A DNA stretch of 64,000 bases from Rotaria socialis (GCA_905331475.1 CAJNYU010002385.1:62001-126000), one strand, 5' to 3'; counted from the stretch's first letter, positions 13,501 to 27,202 are shown. Numbers and translations: made by a program. The notes: generated by a model from the letters alone, not told the origin.

Positions 13501-15173
13501 GCTTTTCGTTGGAAAGTATTTTTGAAAAAAAAACTAGTCATAACGTGTATTTCCTACAGTACTGAGCTCATTTCTATACGTCCTCGATGGTTGTTTAATT
13601 GACTTTTTAGACTTGTCTCTCTTTATTGATCGTGACTAAGAAGACATGTTTGCCAAAACAATCTAGGGAAAAATGATCATACAACGATAAATGTAAGAGA
13701 TATTGGCAAACCATTGCAAAATTAACAAAGATACATGATAACCATCTGCTCAAATACTGGCTTGAGAAAAAGAAAGAAATATTTTTGATGTGATAAAGCA
13801 GCTAGGTGCACGTAGTGAAATTCCGAATTCTGAAAAATTTTCACGAAGCTGTATAATACTTTCGTTCAATTCCACAAGCATCCGAAAAATTTTAGAAATA
13901 TTAACAACAGCAAATGTATATTTACACATCGCCAATATACAATCTAGCTATAGACAAAGAAAAATAGGGATGTAATCAGCTGATAAGCAGTCGTTAGTGT
14001 TTGAAATGAATTAAAAGCCTTCATGAAAACCTTAAATTAGTAACTTAAATACATTTGAACAGTAATTTAATTAGTTGATTCTTATGAGAATTAAACTTGA
14101 GTTATATATATTTGAAAAACTTCAAAAAGACTACATAAAACCTTATAACTGAAATCTACAATGTTGCACACGTACATGGGGCTCTCTGCAGTTGAGCTTG
14201 ATAAAAATCATCTTTAAAGCACTTGTATTTTTCCTGAAGCCTTTCGCGTATCAAAACACTGCACGCCTGGCATTATGTCTCTTTTATTTGACCTATAAAG
14301 GAATGTGTTCTCTATTCTCGTTTAGAACTGTATAGACAACTGAGCTGTACACACAATTCCTTCTGTTTAAAGTGTAGAAAGTTTTAAGAATAGTATAAGG
14401 TATTATATATATATCCCATGCTTTTTATTTCGAATCATATGTTGGAGTTTTCATTTTTTGTTTTCTGGTTTCAATAAATCTTCAATTCACGTTGAAATCA
14501 ATAAAAACAGAAAAAGATAAACTTACTTGTCTTTTTCTAAAACTGCGTCTTTTTCTTTATGATAAATATCCTCCTGGTATTCATGTTCTTGTTGCTTTAA
14601 TTGTTCATCTAATTGGTTTATTTCATTTAATAAAGTTTCTTTTTTCGTTTTTAACTCATCTAAAGAATTTAACTTTGATCTTAACATATGATTTTCATTT
14701 TCATTCTTCTCCTTCGTCTCTTGCAAATCTTTGGTTTTTAAATCATTGATTTGTTTTGTTAATTCAGTACGCTCAGCTTCTTTTAATTCATCTAATTCTC
14801 GCAATTGACCATTCAAATGAGTTATTTCGAAATTAATTTCATCCATTTGACGACCAAGGTAAGCTCGAGAGCCAAGACGAATTTCTTTCAATGTTTCTAA
14901 ACGCTCAGAATTCTTCTGTTGAGAAACTAGATAAATGTCACATTCTTCTTGTAAACTATATTTGAAAAGAAGAGCGAAAGACATGATAAAATCCAAAAAA
15001 AAAAACGTTGCTTACTCAGTAACTTTCTTTTGAAGACTTTCAAGTTGGGTAAGATAAAATTGTTTAGTACCTTGTTCCATTTGTATTTCAGGTCCACCAC
15101 TAGCACCTTCTTCAGTCACTGTCTTCTTCTTTTTATCACTATTCTTCTTTTTGCCTTTCTTTTTTGGACCCAT
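10598..15173 (-). CDS. CFAP157-like ciliary coiled-coil protein, copy 2
   Basis: Seven exons: 15173-15016, 14955-14527, 13355-13169, 13114-12903, 12827-12676 (boundary 12677), 11008-10751, 10693-10598; total 496 residues. The leader MGPKKKGKKK is Lys-rich. The coiled coil includes EKDKLRKEMGTRVSDLSSEF, close to CFAP157. The third exon is 187 nt, the same length and phase as exon 4 of copy 1, and codes the aligned block. The C-terminus carries TKSVAVQT, matching KKSVAVQT in copy 1. Intron 5 is about 1.67 kb and sits where copy 1 has its long intron. The join across that intron rests on phase and on the paralogue, so it is the least certain step. Expected role: axonemal or basal-body coiled-coil protein. 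Confidence 0.75.
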
Positions 15174-15536
15174 TATGATGTAGTTTCGATTCTATTGACT
15201 TTCAATGAAATACAAAAATAACAACTAGTTAAATATTACCGAGTGATCAGAACCATTTATTGATTATTCACCATGACAACATATCAACCAAAAAGAACAA
15301 TATTTGCATTTATATCATTACACAATGTAATATGTTAGGAAATATATTATTTTCTTCTTTTTTTTTTATAGTGGCGTGATTCTCATTGACAGAGATGTCG
15401 CTATGTTCAAGTTAATTATTTATTGGTCACAGTAGCGTACAAATTGAGAAATTCATTTTCCAATAATATTTCTCAAAGTTTTATTCTAGAAGCTTGTTGA
15501 GTGTATCATATTTTAGATCATCTGGTTCATTTTAAA
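15174..15536. promoter_or_regulatory. Candidate bidirectional promoter between CFAP157 copy 2 and DDX18
   Basis: The start codons of the minus-strand CFAP157-like gene and the plus-strand helicase gene lie 363 bp apart, divergently. Any promoters for both must fall in or near this AT-rich segment. No clear TATA box or known factor site was identified. This is inferred from geometry only. Confidence 0.4.
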
Positions 15537-18500
15537 ATGTCGTCTGTAAATCAAATTGAAATCAAAGATGCTGTTGATATCAATGACAAGAAAAAGAGTA
15601 TGAAATTTCATTAAATGATTTTAGTATCCTTTGCAAAAAAATAAGCAACAAATTCTTTGCTTTTCAGAAGACAAGCTTAAAAAGAAGAAACGGAAACTTG
15701 AAAATGGCAGTGAACTACCAACAATCAATAAAAAGAAAGCAAAAAAACAAAAAGTAGAAGAAGAAAACGAAGAAAGAAGCAGTGATGAAGATCTCCCAAC
15801 AATAACAACAGATGTTGATGAAAATGACGTTAGTTTTAAAGATGAAACAAAAGTCGAAACGATTGGTAAACGCATCAGCATTTTTTTTATTAACATAACA
15901 CTAATAGAAGCTTTTTATAGCTGTAAAATTTACAAAAGTCAGAAGCCAATTTGACGTGTCACAGTTTTGCATATACGAGAGTTCGATTAAATAAAGTTAA
16001 AATCACAACATTGTTAGCGTAAAGTATCTTACGAGGGAAGGCTCTCTCGTTAGTTATATAGAGAATAAGATTGTTTTCAAATAGAGTCTATGTTTTTTTC
16101 ACAAAAGGAAATCTATATGGATGTTTTTTATTTTACGAGAAAAAGAACATAATCGTTTTGTCAATAAGGTAAAAAATCGCATAATCATGAAAACAAAATG
16201 GAATATCTTTCATAGATTTTTTCATAGGATCAGGGTTTTTGTGAGATGACGCAACATGATTAGATCTGTTTCTATAATAAATATAAATCTTATACACAAA
16301 AATCTTTAGGAATAACTAACAGAAAAGACAGTTTTCAGCCAGATTTAATTATGATCATTGCGAACTAGTTATCATATTTTAAATAAAGTCGTACACTTTC
16401 AATGGATGCGGATAGTCAAAAGATCGATTGACAGATATTTATGTATGAATGGTGCCTTCGTTATAATTGGAAACAAATCAAAAATCGTCTCGTTTGCAAA
16501 AAGTCCGAATTATGAAAAGCGATGGTTTCTGTTAAAATTTGTTCTTCATGCGTGAAGTGTATTTCATGATGTAAGATGAAAACTCTATTTTGATATTGTA
16601 GGTTCTACGGTATCGGGTGGTAATCTTACTTCGGTTAGTTTCGATTCATTAAGTGAACGTGGTGTTTCGGATTCAACTATAAAGGCAATTAGTGAAATGA
16701 AATTAACAACAATGACTGAAATTCAAGCGAAATCTATAGGACCATTACTCGAAGGACGGTAAGAAAACAACTGTTGGAACACTTTAAATGTATCAAGATC
16801 TTTTCATATGCTTAGAGCCCTTTCTATAATACGAATGATTTCATTTCAAACTTAGTAGATAGAAAATTATTCGCATATTTCTATTATGATTATGAGTATA
16901 ATGTTTAACAGATTGCATAGTTACAGAGTAAACTTTTCTCATTTAGTCCATGTATAAAAATTTTGAATTCTAATTTTCTATTAAATTAAAACGAAGATTT
17001 CAACAAAGCATAGATTGAAGTAGACCAAACCTAAAATTTCACAATGTTATTTTAATGAAGATGTTTTCATAAAATTAATGAAGTCAACGAGTACCTAAAT
17101 TTTTTTTTCTCTATAATATTTGATTGCTATTGCAAGCTTATTCTAAATCTGTGAAAATTTTAATTATACTAATGTAATAGATGGCTGTTGCTGGGTTATT
17201 CAATTTGTTAGAGTGTAAAAAAAGATTTCATTACCTGAGCTTTGAATGAAATTATTCGTGTTCCGGTAAATTTTTTCAAAAGATGAATACATGTTGAATG
17301 CCAAATTCAACAATTATTTTATTTTTTCGGTTATAATTTTAGTGATTTACTCGCTTCGGCTAAAACAGGTTCTGGCAAAACATTGGCTTTTCTTATTCCA
17401 GTCGTTGAATTGATGTATAAACTACGTTTTATGCCTCGTAATGGTACTGGAGCAATAATAATTTCACCAACACGTGAATTAGCTATGCAAACTTATTCGG
17501 TTCTAAAAGAACTCTTAGCTTATCATCATCATACATACGGTTTAATCATGGGTGGAACAGGACGACAAGATGAAGTTAAAAAACTTGTTAAAGGTGTCAA
17601 TATTTTAGTTGCAACACCAGGTCGTTTACTGGATCATCTTCAAGTAACGATTTAATTTAGAATAAAGATAAAAAATTTAATTGATTTGTTTTCTTCTTTC
17701 ATAGAATACAAAAGATTTTATGTATAAAAATTTACAATGTTTGGTTATTGATGAAGCTGATCGAATTTTAGATATTGGTTTCGAAGAAGAGATGAAACAA
17801 ATTATTCAATTATTGCCAAGTATATCAAATAAAATTCAGTTTCTTAAAAAATATTTATTTGATTTCATTTCATTTCATAGAACGGCGTCAGACGATGTTA
17901 TTTTCTGCTACTCAAACACGACGTACTGAAGATTTAGCAAAAATGTCTCTTAAGAAAGAACCACTATATGTTGGAGTTGACGATACATGTGAACAAGCTA
18001 CTGTTGAAGGACTTGAACAAGTATTTTAATCTTCGGAGAAAAAAATGTTTTAATCAGTTATATATTGTTTTTATTTTTGTAGGGTTATGTTGTTGTTTCA
18101 CAAGAGAAGCGTTTTCTTTTATTATTTACATTTTTAAAAAAGAATCAAAAGAAAAAAATGATGGTTTTTTTTTCATCATGTATGGCTGTGAAATATTATA
18201 ATGAATTACTTAATTATATCGATATACCTGTATTAAGTATTCATGTAAATTATCTTTTTGTTTCTATTAGAATTATTTATTTGAAAATTTTCATTTTCAT
18301 TTACAGGGAAAACAAAAACAAGCTAAAAGAACACATACATTTTTTGAATTTTGTAATGCTGAAACTGGAATATTATTATGTACGGATGTAGCAGCAAGAG
18401 GATTGGATATTCCAGCTGTTGATTGGATTGTTCAATTTGATCCTCCAGATGATCCAAAAGTAAATATTTTAGTTGAATTTGTTTAATGTACAGGGTACTA

Positions 18501-19706
18501 AAAAACGTTATTGTGAGGATATTTATTGAGTTTTAAAAAGCAGAAAGATATTTTCGTTTTCTATGATCCAATGAAAGTTATTCATTTTGATCTGCGACGA
18601 TAATAATAGTTTTGATTTTTTTCAATTCGTGTAGCCTTTTGATATTCTCATTTTTCAATTGTGTTTTCATTCATGCGTATTCAAACATAGAAAATATGAG
18701 ATGTCTATATTACAAAAACAAATAAAGAAACACGTTGATCAGGTGTAGATTACATTTAGTATATAAGATAATCAATCTATTAATTGTTATGTATTTTCAT
18801 TGAGTGCATCTATCCATCTAACACTTTTCAAATGTATTTTTCTTTATTAAAAAGTTTCATTTATTCGATTAGAGCATGATGCCACAGTTTGACATAATTT
18901 TCATCTTTTAAATTTGATTTAAATAAGCTAAATTCGAAAAATTAGTCTGGTAAAAACTGGACAAGGTTGTTTCTTTTTATTACTTATTTGCTTTACCACC
19001 ATTTCACTCTCTTTAACCTAATAATATATGGACGCTAAGACATTACAAATCAAAATCTTTTCATAACTGACTATACTCCTGGTACTTTTCAATCTTCAAA
19101 ATATTTTTCTTTTAGGAATATATCCATCGTGTTGGTCGAACTGCCCGTGCTGGTGCACATGGTCATGCTTTACTTATTTTAACACCACAAGAACTCGGCT
19201 TTCTTCTTTATCTGAAACAAGCACGAGTAACATTAAGTGAATTTGAATTTTCATGGAATAAAATTGCCGATATTCAACCTCAAGTTTGTTGTTATTATTC
19301 CTTATTTTGTTCCTAGCCGATTCTTTTCTTTTTCTAGCTGGAAAAATTGATTGAAAAAAATTATTTTCTTCATTTGAGTGCGAAAGAAGCATATAAAGCC
19401 TATGTAAGAGCTTACGCAAGTCATAGTATGAAAAATGTCTACGATGTTGAAAAATTGGATCTGGTGAAAGTTGCTTATAGTTTTGGTTTTCGTGTTCCAC
19501 CTGTTGTTGATATTGGTAAAGCACAATGATTAGTTTTTGTCTACTTTTATTCTATTGAACATCTTTTATTATGATTCTTAGGAGTTTATCAAAGCAAAAA
19601 AGGATCGAAATCGAAAATGGGATTTATGCGACCAAAACAAGAACGAAAAGTTAAAATCTTCAAAAATTTAAGCAATGAAAAAGCAAAGAAGAAATTTACG
19701 CGATAA
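15537..19706 (+). CDS. DDX18: DEAD-box ATP-dependent RNA helicase DDX18/Has1
   Basis: Eleven exons: 15537-15597, 15668-15865, 16602-16758, 17343-17643, 17705-17819, 17881-18020, 18083-18244, 18307-18459, 19116-19283, 19338-19515, 19582-19706. They give 585 residues. A Lys/Glu-rich nucleolar-type N-terminus precedes the helicase core. Visible motifs: Q motif (TEIQAKS), Walker A AKTGSGKT at 145-152, PTRELA, TPGR, DEAD at 255-258, SAT at 286-288, ARGLD, and HRVGRTAR at 433-440. The C-terminal part, with [19 protein letters not shown] and YAYSFGF-like [11 protein letters not shown], is specific to Has1/DDX18. These proteins act in nucleolar 60S and 40S ribosome assembly. Introns of 736, 584 and 656 bp are long for this locus. 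All catalytic motifs are intact. Confidence 0.95.
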
Positions 19707-21613
19707 ATGTTGTTTTGTTTGCGGCTGTGTTACTGACTTTTTTTAATGTTAATCAGTAAATTTGTCGCGCTTCATGTGTTATCCGTTTCAATAGATAAAA
19801 CTATCGCTGTTGAATTAAAAATCTCAAATGAAACTATCTTTGACGGTGCAAAAATTTGATTTCAGAAGATAAGAATCACGTGAATTCCATTAAAATGACA
19901 TATTATCATTTTTATAGTAATATGAAATCAACCAACATGGTAACTGATTTATTTGAGACATAGTGTTCTCGTCGAAACACAGCGTTATGCCTGTGTAAAA
20001 ATTCAGATCTATTTAGAGTAGGCTAGTGTTCAGTGTTATGTTATTATTACACTAGGGTCAATTAAAGCATGCATCGGGAGTTGTCTGATTAATGATTTCA
20101 CACCAATCCAAAAGATTCATTCAATCGGTTTTTTCAAACTATCCATTTTAAAGATGATTCTAAACTGGTTGATCGATATATTTTTGTTGCCTTTGCAAAT
20201 AAATCATAAGAGTTTGTATGAAATCGTCGATTGTTTGAGAAAAACTAACTGATGGATAGGTTTAGGATTACTTCAAATGAGTTTTTTTCATCAGAAAAGG
20301 AATTATTAAAACATTCGATTACTTGATTATTTCAAAAACAAAATCAAATGATATGCCTATTTCATATTCAAAACATACAGGAACGTTATACTGAATTCGT
20401 AAAATCATCCAGAACCAGTGCCACACTCCGTCTTGTTTATTAGACACATTTTGTTATTCTCTGATGACGACATCATAAAAGTCAAATCGTCTTTCTAATC
20501 AATGAAAAATCGAATGGAATAGACAAAAAGTAGCATCGTAAGATTGTGATTGAAATTGATGCGACATAAGGCAATTTTTATTTATGAAACTATTGAAGTG
20601 AGTGATGTAGGAATTATTGTCCCCTGTATAAGTGTATGGAGATTTCAATGATGTATTATTGTATTTCATGATCCATTTGTACAATTAATCGTGAGTAAGA
20701 CAGTGTTTCTTTACTGTACAAAAGTAACTATTACCGCTATACAACAAGCAAAGGAAATATTTTCCCTCTCATCGTTGAAAATTCTCGAGAATTAAATCTA
20801 TCTAGTTGTCGTTCAGGATCAACTGAGAATCTGAAAAATTATTCTATTGAATTCGCTATACACTATTCGTATACTTTAGGAAAAGTTGAAAAATGAGGAA
20901 TACCTATTTCAATTACGATGCCTCTTTCCAATTTTTATTGAGAGTACCGCGTGTGGAATAGTAGTTTATAGCCTAGCTGCGATATCAACCATTCAATAGA
21001 ATAAACAGTAGAATAATTCAAATTGATTTGTAACTTATTCAAAATGACTGAAATTGCGGCAACGTGATCATCTGATGTAGGCGATCGTTGGAGAAGATTT
21101 TATGTAAGCAGAATTTCAGAAACGATTATACTAATTAGAAAAAGACAAATAGTTTATTTGGCCCAGATTAATTTGATTTACAAAGAAATATCTTAGTTAG
21201 CAAGTGGAAAATATCCATGTTATCTATCAAGAATGTGTATAGTATGCACATTTCTTTCATTTCTAAAGTAAACAGCGCGTTAGAAAATGCTTATAATCAG
21301 GTCAGTGTATAGAATACCTGAACTGCAACATATCACTGAAATTTCACAAATAAAAACTTTGTTATTCGAAAAACGAGAGGGGACAATAAATGAATATTGT
21401 ACTGGTTATCGTCATGTTTTACCTTGTACAACCTCTGTTGTGATTTCAATATCTCACGTATCAAATCTACTGGAGTTTAAAAGAAAATAATGTTACACTC
21501 ACAAAAGTTAATAATGCTAAATAAGTGAAAAGCAATTCTTTATTTATGTAACTAGCTAACTAACTATTTCCGATTATTTACACTGCAAATTTCGTTTTCA
21601 AGAAAACAAATAT
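19707..21613. other. Intergenic spacer, nothing recognised
   Basis: About 1.9 kb of AT-rich sequence between the convergent ends of the DDX18 gene (plus strand) and the ART-TPR gene (minus strand). It holds only short open frames without coding character. No repeat structure was noticed. Confidence 0.6.
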
Positions 21614-24001
21614 TCAAGGATTTGTCTGTGACTTTTGTTTGCTGTTTTGTCGTAATTGAAGAACACGTCGTAATTCGTTTTCTGCCAACATACGATCTTC
21701 ATGCCCTCTAGGAACTAATCTTTTGTAAATTTTATAAGATCGTTCTAAACTACGTTGCGCATCAGTCAACGCTCCTAAACTTGACTGCATGGTACCGAGT
21801 TTGAAAAATAACTCAGCTAATATGGATGAACCGTCGGACACAGTACGTTCAAGAAGTGGAAGCGCTTTTGTACACATCTCAAGAGCACGAATGTTATCGC
21901 CAGAGTCTTGATAAATGTTACCTAAGAGAATGAGAGTGGCACCTATACTTGCTTCATTTAAAGGTACAAGAACTTCTTGTAACGCTAATGCTCGTTCAGC
22001 GTTATTAATCGCTTCAGAATGTTCTCGCCGAGCTAAATGACACTTAGCTACTCCAATAAAATTCGAGACAAGTGCAACTGTTTCTGTTGTTGGATCTTTT
22101 TGACGTAATGTAAGTGCACGTCTATGATGTTCTAAAGTCAAATCCAATTCACCGCGACTGTGATAAACATTGCCAAGGTAAGTAAGAGTGTCAGAGATAT
22201 CCTCATTAGACTATTAAAAAATAGCAAAATGTTATTCGTAATCTATTCAAAATAATCAAATTACTTCTTCCTGAAGTTTAAGTGCTTGTTGATGACATTG
22301 TAAAGCATAATTATAATCACCCTTCTTATCAGCACATAAAAGACCAATTGCATTGAGTATGCGAGCTGTAGTAGGTTGTATTCGCCGATAATTTATTAAT
22401 GCCAAATCAATATCTCCTTGTTCAACATATTTTTGCGCCTTCATTTCGTCAGCACTTATGGGTAGATCTCTGTAGAAAAAGAACAGAATTGAAGCATTAT
22501 TCAGATTCGTCTAAAGAAAAGATTTTTGACTGTGCACTAACGCAGATTTGGGTTGTGGAGGCGGTGTTGGTATTCGAGGTGGAGACAGTGTTGCTGTTCG
22601 AGGTCGAGGTGGAGGCAGAGGCGGAGGTGGTGGAGTTGGAGGCTTCAAAGGTTTCAAAAGTTCATCAACTAGTGATTGTATCGTTTCATTCGGATGATTT
22701 TCTAAATAATCTAAAGCAAATTTTTTACCAGCTTCGCCAGTCGTTTTTAATTTTATAATTGACATAGGTCCTCGGTTAACATAGACAATACGAAATGTCG
22801 TACAAACATCAAACGCAATCTTTGGTGATGAGTTTTTATTTGGTATTTCAATGAATAGAGATGATGCATCGCAATCAACTTTAAATAGAACTGGTTGAAG
22901 ATCAGGACGATATGCCGGTAATGAAGCGAGTGTCAAAGCATTTTTTCTTGATTTCGTACAAGGAAAAAACCCACTAGTACAAATGACTTGACCAACATGA
23001 GTCTCGAATTTAGCAAGGAGTTCATTTGATAGTTTCATACCACGATAAACTTGTTCAGTAGATTTATGCTTGGCATGTTGTTGAAAGAAACGCGAAGCAT
23101 CGGCGTATAGAAATCGACAGGCACTAAGTCGTGCTTTGTTATGAGAACGAAGTGCATGAAGAAGTAGCCGTGTTGGAAATGGAGAACGAAAGCACCAAGT
23201 GATGACATCAGAAGCTCGATAGGATTTTTCTAGTTCTTCAATAGTTTCAATGATTCGTGGATTGTCTCGATAAATACGCCGAGCCAAGCTGATGAGGCCA
23301 GCTTTATTTGATGAAATTTTCCGACTTCTTAACTAAAATATAAAGTGAAAAAACCTTTCTGCTAATCGAATGTACAAAAAAGAATAAAGTAAATCTAAAT
23401 GTAATAATTGTAATCTGTAAACTAAATAGTTGTCGTACGTACTTACATCTTCTTTCCATAATTGTGACCAAAGGAACACCAGATCTTGTTCAAATGTGAA
23501 TTCTTCAAGTTGAACTTCTTCGAATGTATTATAGACTTCTTTGAGCATTCGAAAAAGTTCTTCTTGTTGTGTAAATATGCCGAAAAGCTTTGGAAAATCA
23601 CCTTTAATATTATCACCATTTTGGTTAAGTATAAAAATTGCTTCAACAGGCACAAAACTATGCACAGTAGCAATCAGTTCATTATTAGTCGATGAAGAGA
23701 TAAGGAAAAGTTTTTGTTGCGAACTTTTCAAAATATCAAAACAAGCTAATGAATCGGTAAAAGTTTGAACATTATCATTAATCATTCGTAGTGGCCCAAC
23801 AAGATTCGTGTTAATATTTTCATGTGGATCGAACCAAATAAAAACTACAGTCTCATAGTTATCATCTGCACTATTAATTCTATTGTCATTTTGTACATTT
23901 GATTCTGTCGTTGATGGGGGAAGTGAATTAGCAACAAATGATCGCCGAACATCTCTATTTTTATAATTATCTTTGCTTCGTGAATTATTCGAAGTAGCCA
24001 T
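21614..24001 (-). CDS. Arginine ADP-ribosyltransferase-like protein with TPR repeats
   Basis: Exons 24001-23447, 23332-22542, 22469-22265 and 22210-21614 give 715 residues. Residues 1-185 form an N-terminal domain of the type seen before bdelloid ART domains (FIWFDP, then PVEAIFIL). Residues of about 200-400 resemble the NAD:arginine ADP-ribosyltransferase fold, with YRGMK (Arg 282) and the ICTSGFF strand (Ser 305). A Pro-rich linker follows at about 420-450. The rest is TPR, with kinesin-light-chain-like units such as ALQCHQQALKLQEE and TLEHHRRALTLRQ. Where active family members carry an acidic ExE just before the FRI strand, this protein reads SSPKIAFDV, so the catalytic glutamates appear to be lost. 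Probably a cytosolic, catalytically altered paralogue. Substrate unknown. Confidence 0.85.
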
Positions 24002-25023
24002 CAGAGTTTGAACTAGAAGTATTTACTCACGCCGCTGAATGATGCGCTGCAGAGTCTAGAAAGTCAACTTCTATCAAAATAAAATTGACTCAAAATATAA
24101 GCGATATCCATGAAAATTGCTTACTCATGAGACATTTCACTTTATAAAAAGTAATGTTTGAAGTTCTTATTCAATCTAAATGTTTCCTAGATTGAAATAG
24201 AAATGTTTCCTAGCTAAATCAACATTCTATCTGAGCACTTGTTATAAAAGTTTTATTATTTTCTTTCAAAATAATATGAAATTTATCATCGTTTTCTTTT
24301 CATCTATTCATTAATTTGATATGAAACATAACTAAAGACAGCTTACTTAATTAACTAACTGATTTGTATTAAGTATAGAAAATAAAATCTTAAACTATTT
24401 TCGAAGTGCTTCAACATTCAAAATATTAATTTTAACTCTTATTCTACGACAAAAACAAGATTTTGAATTTTCTTCTTCTTACTAAAATATACAGTAGAAA
24501 GTTAACAAGTACAGCTTTGTTTCTCTTCTCAGAAAATATGACTGAAACTTTGATAAAACCAGCTCATTTCTCACTTCTATAAACTATGTACCTTGAGTTC
24601 TTTTTTTCAGTACAAGCCATATTTTAAAAGTTTCTTGGAGTAAAAACTATGAATATTTCTTTGATCATTCGAATGATGTCCTTGAAGGTTTTCTTATTTA
24701 AATTCGATAATCATTAAAGTTATTTTTGACATGAAACCAATCACTAACTGAGAAATCGGAAGCCAGAAATTTTGATCTTGATTATAATTCATGAAAACAA
24801 ACTAGAGTATCTAGAAGTACACGTACCTGCTAGCAGCATGTCAAATAGTAGAGCGATTTAAATCAGCATGGAACTGCAGAAATACGTACAAAAAGGAGTG
24901 CTAGTTAGGAGATGCATGAAATTGTTGTATTAAACATAACGATATAAGTACACATATTTTGGCAGTAAGCGAGAATCAGGAATTTTTTACTCATTCTATC
25001 ACGTTTATTTTGATAAATAAAAA
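24002..25023. other. Intergenic spacer, nothing recognised
   Basis: About 1 kb of AT-rich sequence upstream of the ART-TPR start codon. It probably contains that gene's promoter, but no motif was identified. Confidence 0.5.
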
Positions 25024-25379
25024 ATGTGGAAACTTCGGATTTCATCCGAGAGTTATGTGTACTGCAAAAAGTGCATGGGACATATGAGTCATTCTAGAAT
25101 GTCTGAACGCCGAAATTATCGTGAGAAACTAGGCAATTTGANCCCCCCCCCCTCAGGGATGGTCTGGTCAATAACGACAATTTTTTCGATAACTCAGCCA
25201 TTTCTTGACAGATTGCTTTCATCTTCGAACTCGACTGAGATATTGATAAGATAATGCTATGTACAAAATTTCATGATAATCGAATCAGCCTTCCAGGAGT
25301 TATCGTGCAAACGACCGGACGGCCGGACACACTGACCGATTCTATAGTGTATTCACTTTTTTTTGAGTACACAAAAAAG
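25024..25379 (+). repeat. Left arm of a large inverted repeat, carrying an assembly gap
   Basis: This segment recurs in inverted orientation at 27203-27726. Shared landmarks include ATGTGGAAACTTCGGATTTC at the outer end, GGGACATATGAGTCATTCTA, and ACACTGACCGATTCTATAGT near the inner end. A single N at 25142 next to a run of C marks an assembly gap. The other arm has about 160 extra bases at that point, so this arm is probably truncated by assembly or deletion. The nature of the repeat is unknown. Confidence 0.8.
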
Positions 25380-27202
25380 CAAATTTACTTTGCACTGAAA
25401 ACCAAATGAAAACTTTTTAACAGCAGCAGAAATTGCACACTTCACGGCCACCATGCTTTTTTAAAACGAATATCTAGCTTTTAAAAGTGAATATCTATTA
25501 AAAAATCTTTTCAAAAAGACTAATTAGCGATTATTCGCTTTTCACTACATGATTGATAATATAGAGGAACATTCTAGTATGTTGTAATTTTTTTTCTCTT
25601 TTAAAATTGCGGTAATTACACATGATGAGCTGTATATTCTTTCAATATAATTGAACTTAGTTTGTGTTTTAACGATAAAATGTACTATTCCGACAACCAG
25701 TTTTCTTTAAACAGAGTAGAAAGAGGCAATTATTTGGAAAAGAATAGATACCTACACGTATGAAAAACATATGTAAAACACAACTTCAACCAATGCTAAA
25801 TAAAACTATTAAAAAAATCAAAGTTAATAGTTTGACTGCTTCAATAGATATTTGGATTTTATTTTGCATTCAGATTTTGGAAGACATTTTATAAGCTCAA
25901 ATCACACAATGTTTCAAGATGATAACATATTTGAAGTAGAAAAGTCTCTGAAAAAAATAAAATTTAAATGAAGTCATTGTATTCAGTTATTATAACGCCC
26001 GGCTCCAACAAAAGAAAACTCCAAGTCTATGATTTCCTCAAAGCCTAATAGATTTGAAGATTTGGCAAAATATTTTTACGATTTTAATAGCACAGATGTA
26101 TTATTCATCTTCAATATTTATAAATATTTCAACTCGAACACCCGGATAATAGGCACATCTGCATGTGCATGCACTAGTTAAAACTAAAATTTTGCCAAGA
26201 GATGAATTGATTTTCAACCTTTCCTTAGTTATTACGACACGTAGATTCGTGAGTGAAGGTCGTTCTATTTCAGAGAAGATTTTTATTTACATGATAGTGA
26301 TTATAAAAATGATTTTATGATTTCTTCTTCTATTGTGTTTCTTTTTTCTTTATGCTAATACGTTACTCTCTTGTATGGAGCTTACGATTCTAAAAATAGA
26401 TCTACTAGACTAATTCATTTTTCAAATATCTTCTGATAAAGACTTAGCAGTACCTATTCAATTAAGAGACTGTGCTGTTCTAAAATCTCTTAAAAATAAT
26501 TCTATTCTCTATCAAACAGCAAAAGAAACCAAAATTATTGAACAGATTTTTTTTTCTAAAGAAAGAAAATCTTAGCTTTATGTACTTACTCCGTTGTTGT
26601 CAACAATACGATTGATGCATTAAAAACAGCTAAAAATGCTTCTTCAATGTGAAATGTCGTCTCTTTTTTCCTCGTTCATGAAGAAAAACAGAAAAAAACG
26701 GATTCAGTCAGTGTTGTTTAAACATGGACAATTGCTAAAGAAGAAAAATAATTCAATCATTGCTGAAAGAGATTTGTCAAGTGTTGATCTGTAGCATGAT
26801 GTGTGACTTGATCAGTAAACAAAAATTGAAACATAAAAGCGCAAAAGGTGTCAGGTGAACTGCAAAAGTTCTTTGTAATTAATAATAATAAGGTATCGGT
26901 GTCAAAGAAAATCTATTTTTATTCATGAAATTATCATGAAATATTTACAGCAAAGAAGTCGAAGCGTCATAAAGAACTAAAAATAAATTTTTCAAATTCG
27001 CTTTGAAACGACCATTTTTTATGATTATTCACTTTTTTCTATCATTCATAGCTCAAAAGATGGATATTGATATCAAAGGTTGTTGCTGTCAATCAGAAGA
27101 AAATAGATTATTATTGAAATTGAGTCAAACTTTCGATGATCAATATTAGTTCTTACTATCGAATTTTTATGAAAAAAATAGATAAATATCAAGATTATCG
27201 TA
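25380..27202. other. Spacer between the two inverted-repeat arms
   Basis: About 1.8 kb of AT-rich sequence enclosed by the inverted repeats. No transposase-like or other long reading frame is present on either strand. Short in-frame snippets, for example 29 codons starting at about 27060, do not form a credible gene. If the whole 2.7 kb is one mobile element, it is non-autonomous or decayed. Confidence 0.5.

Noticed and set aside
13750-13935. Overlapping open frames on both strands in intron 2 of CFAP157 copy 2
   Set aside because: Including them breaks the phase match between exons 2 and 3, which otherwise joins a continuous family-like coiled coil.
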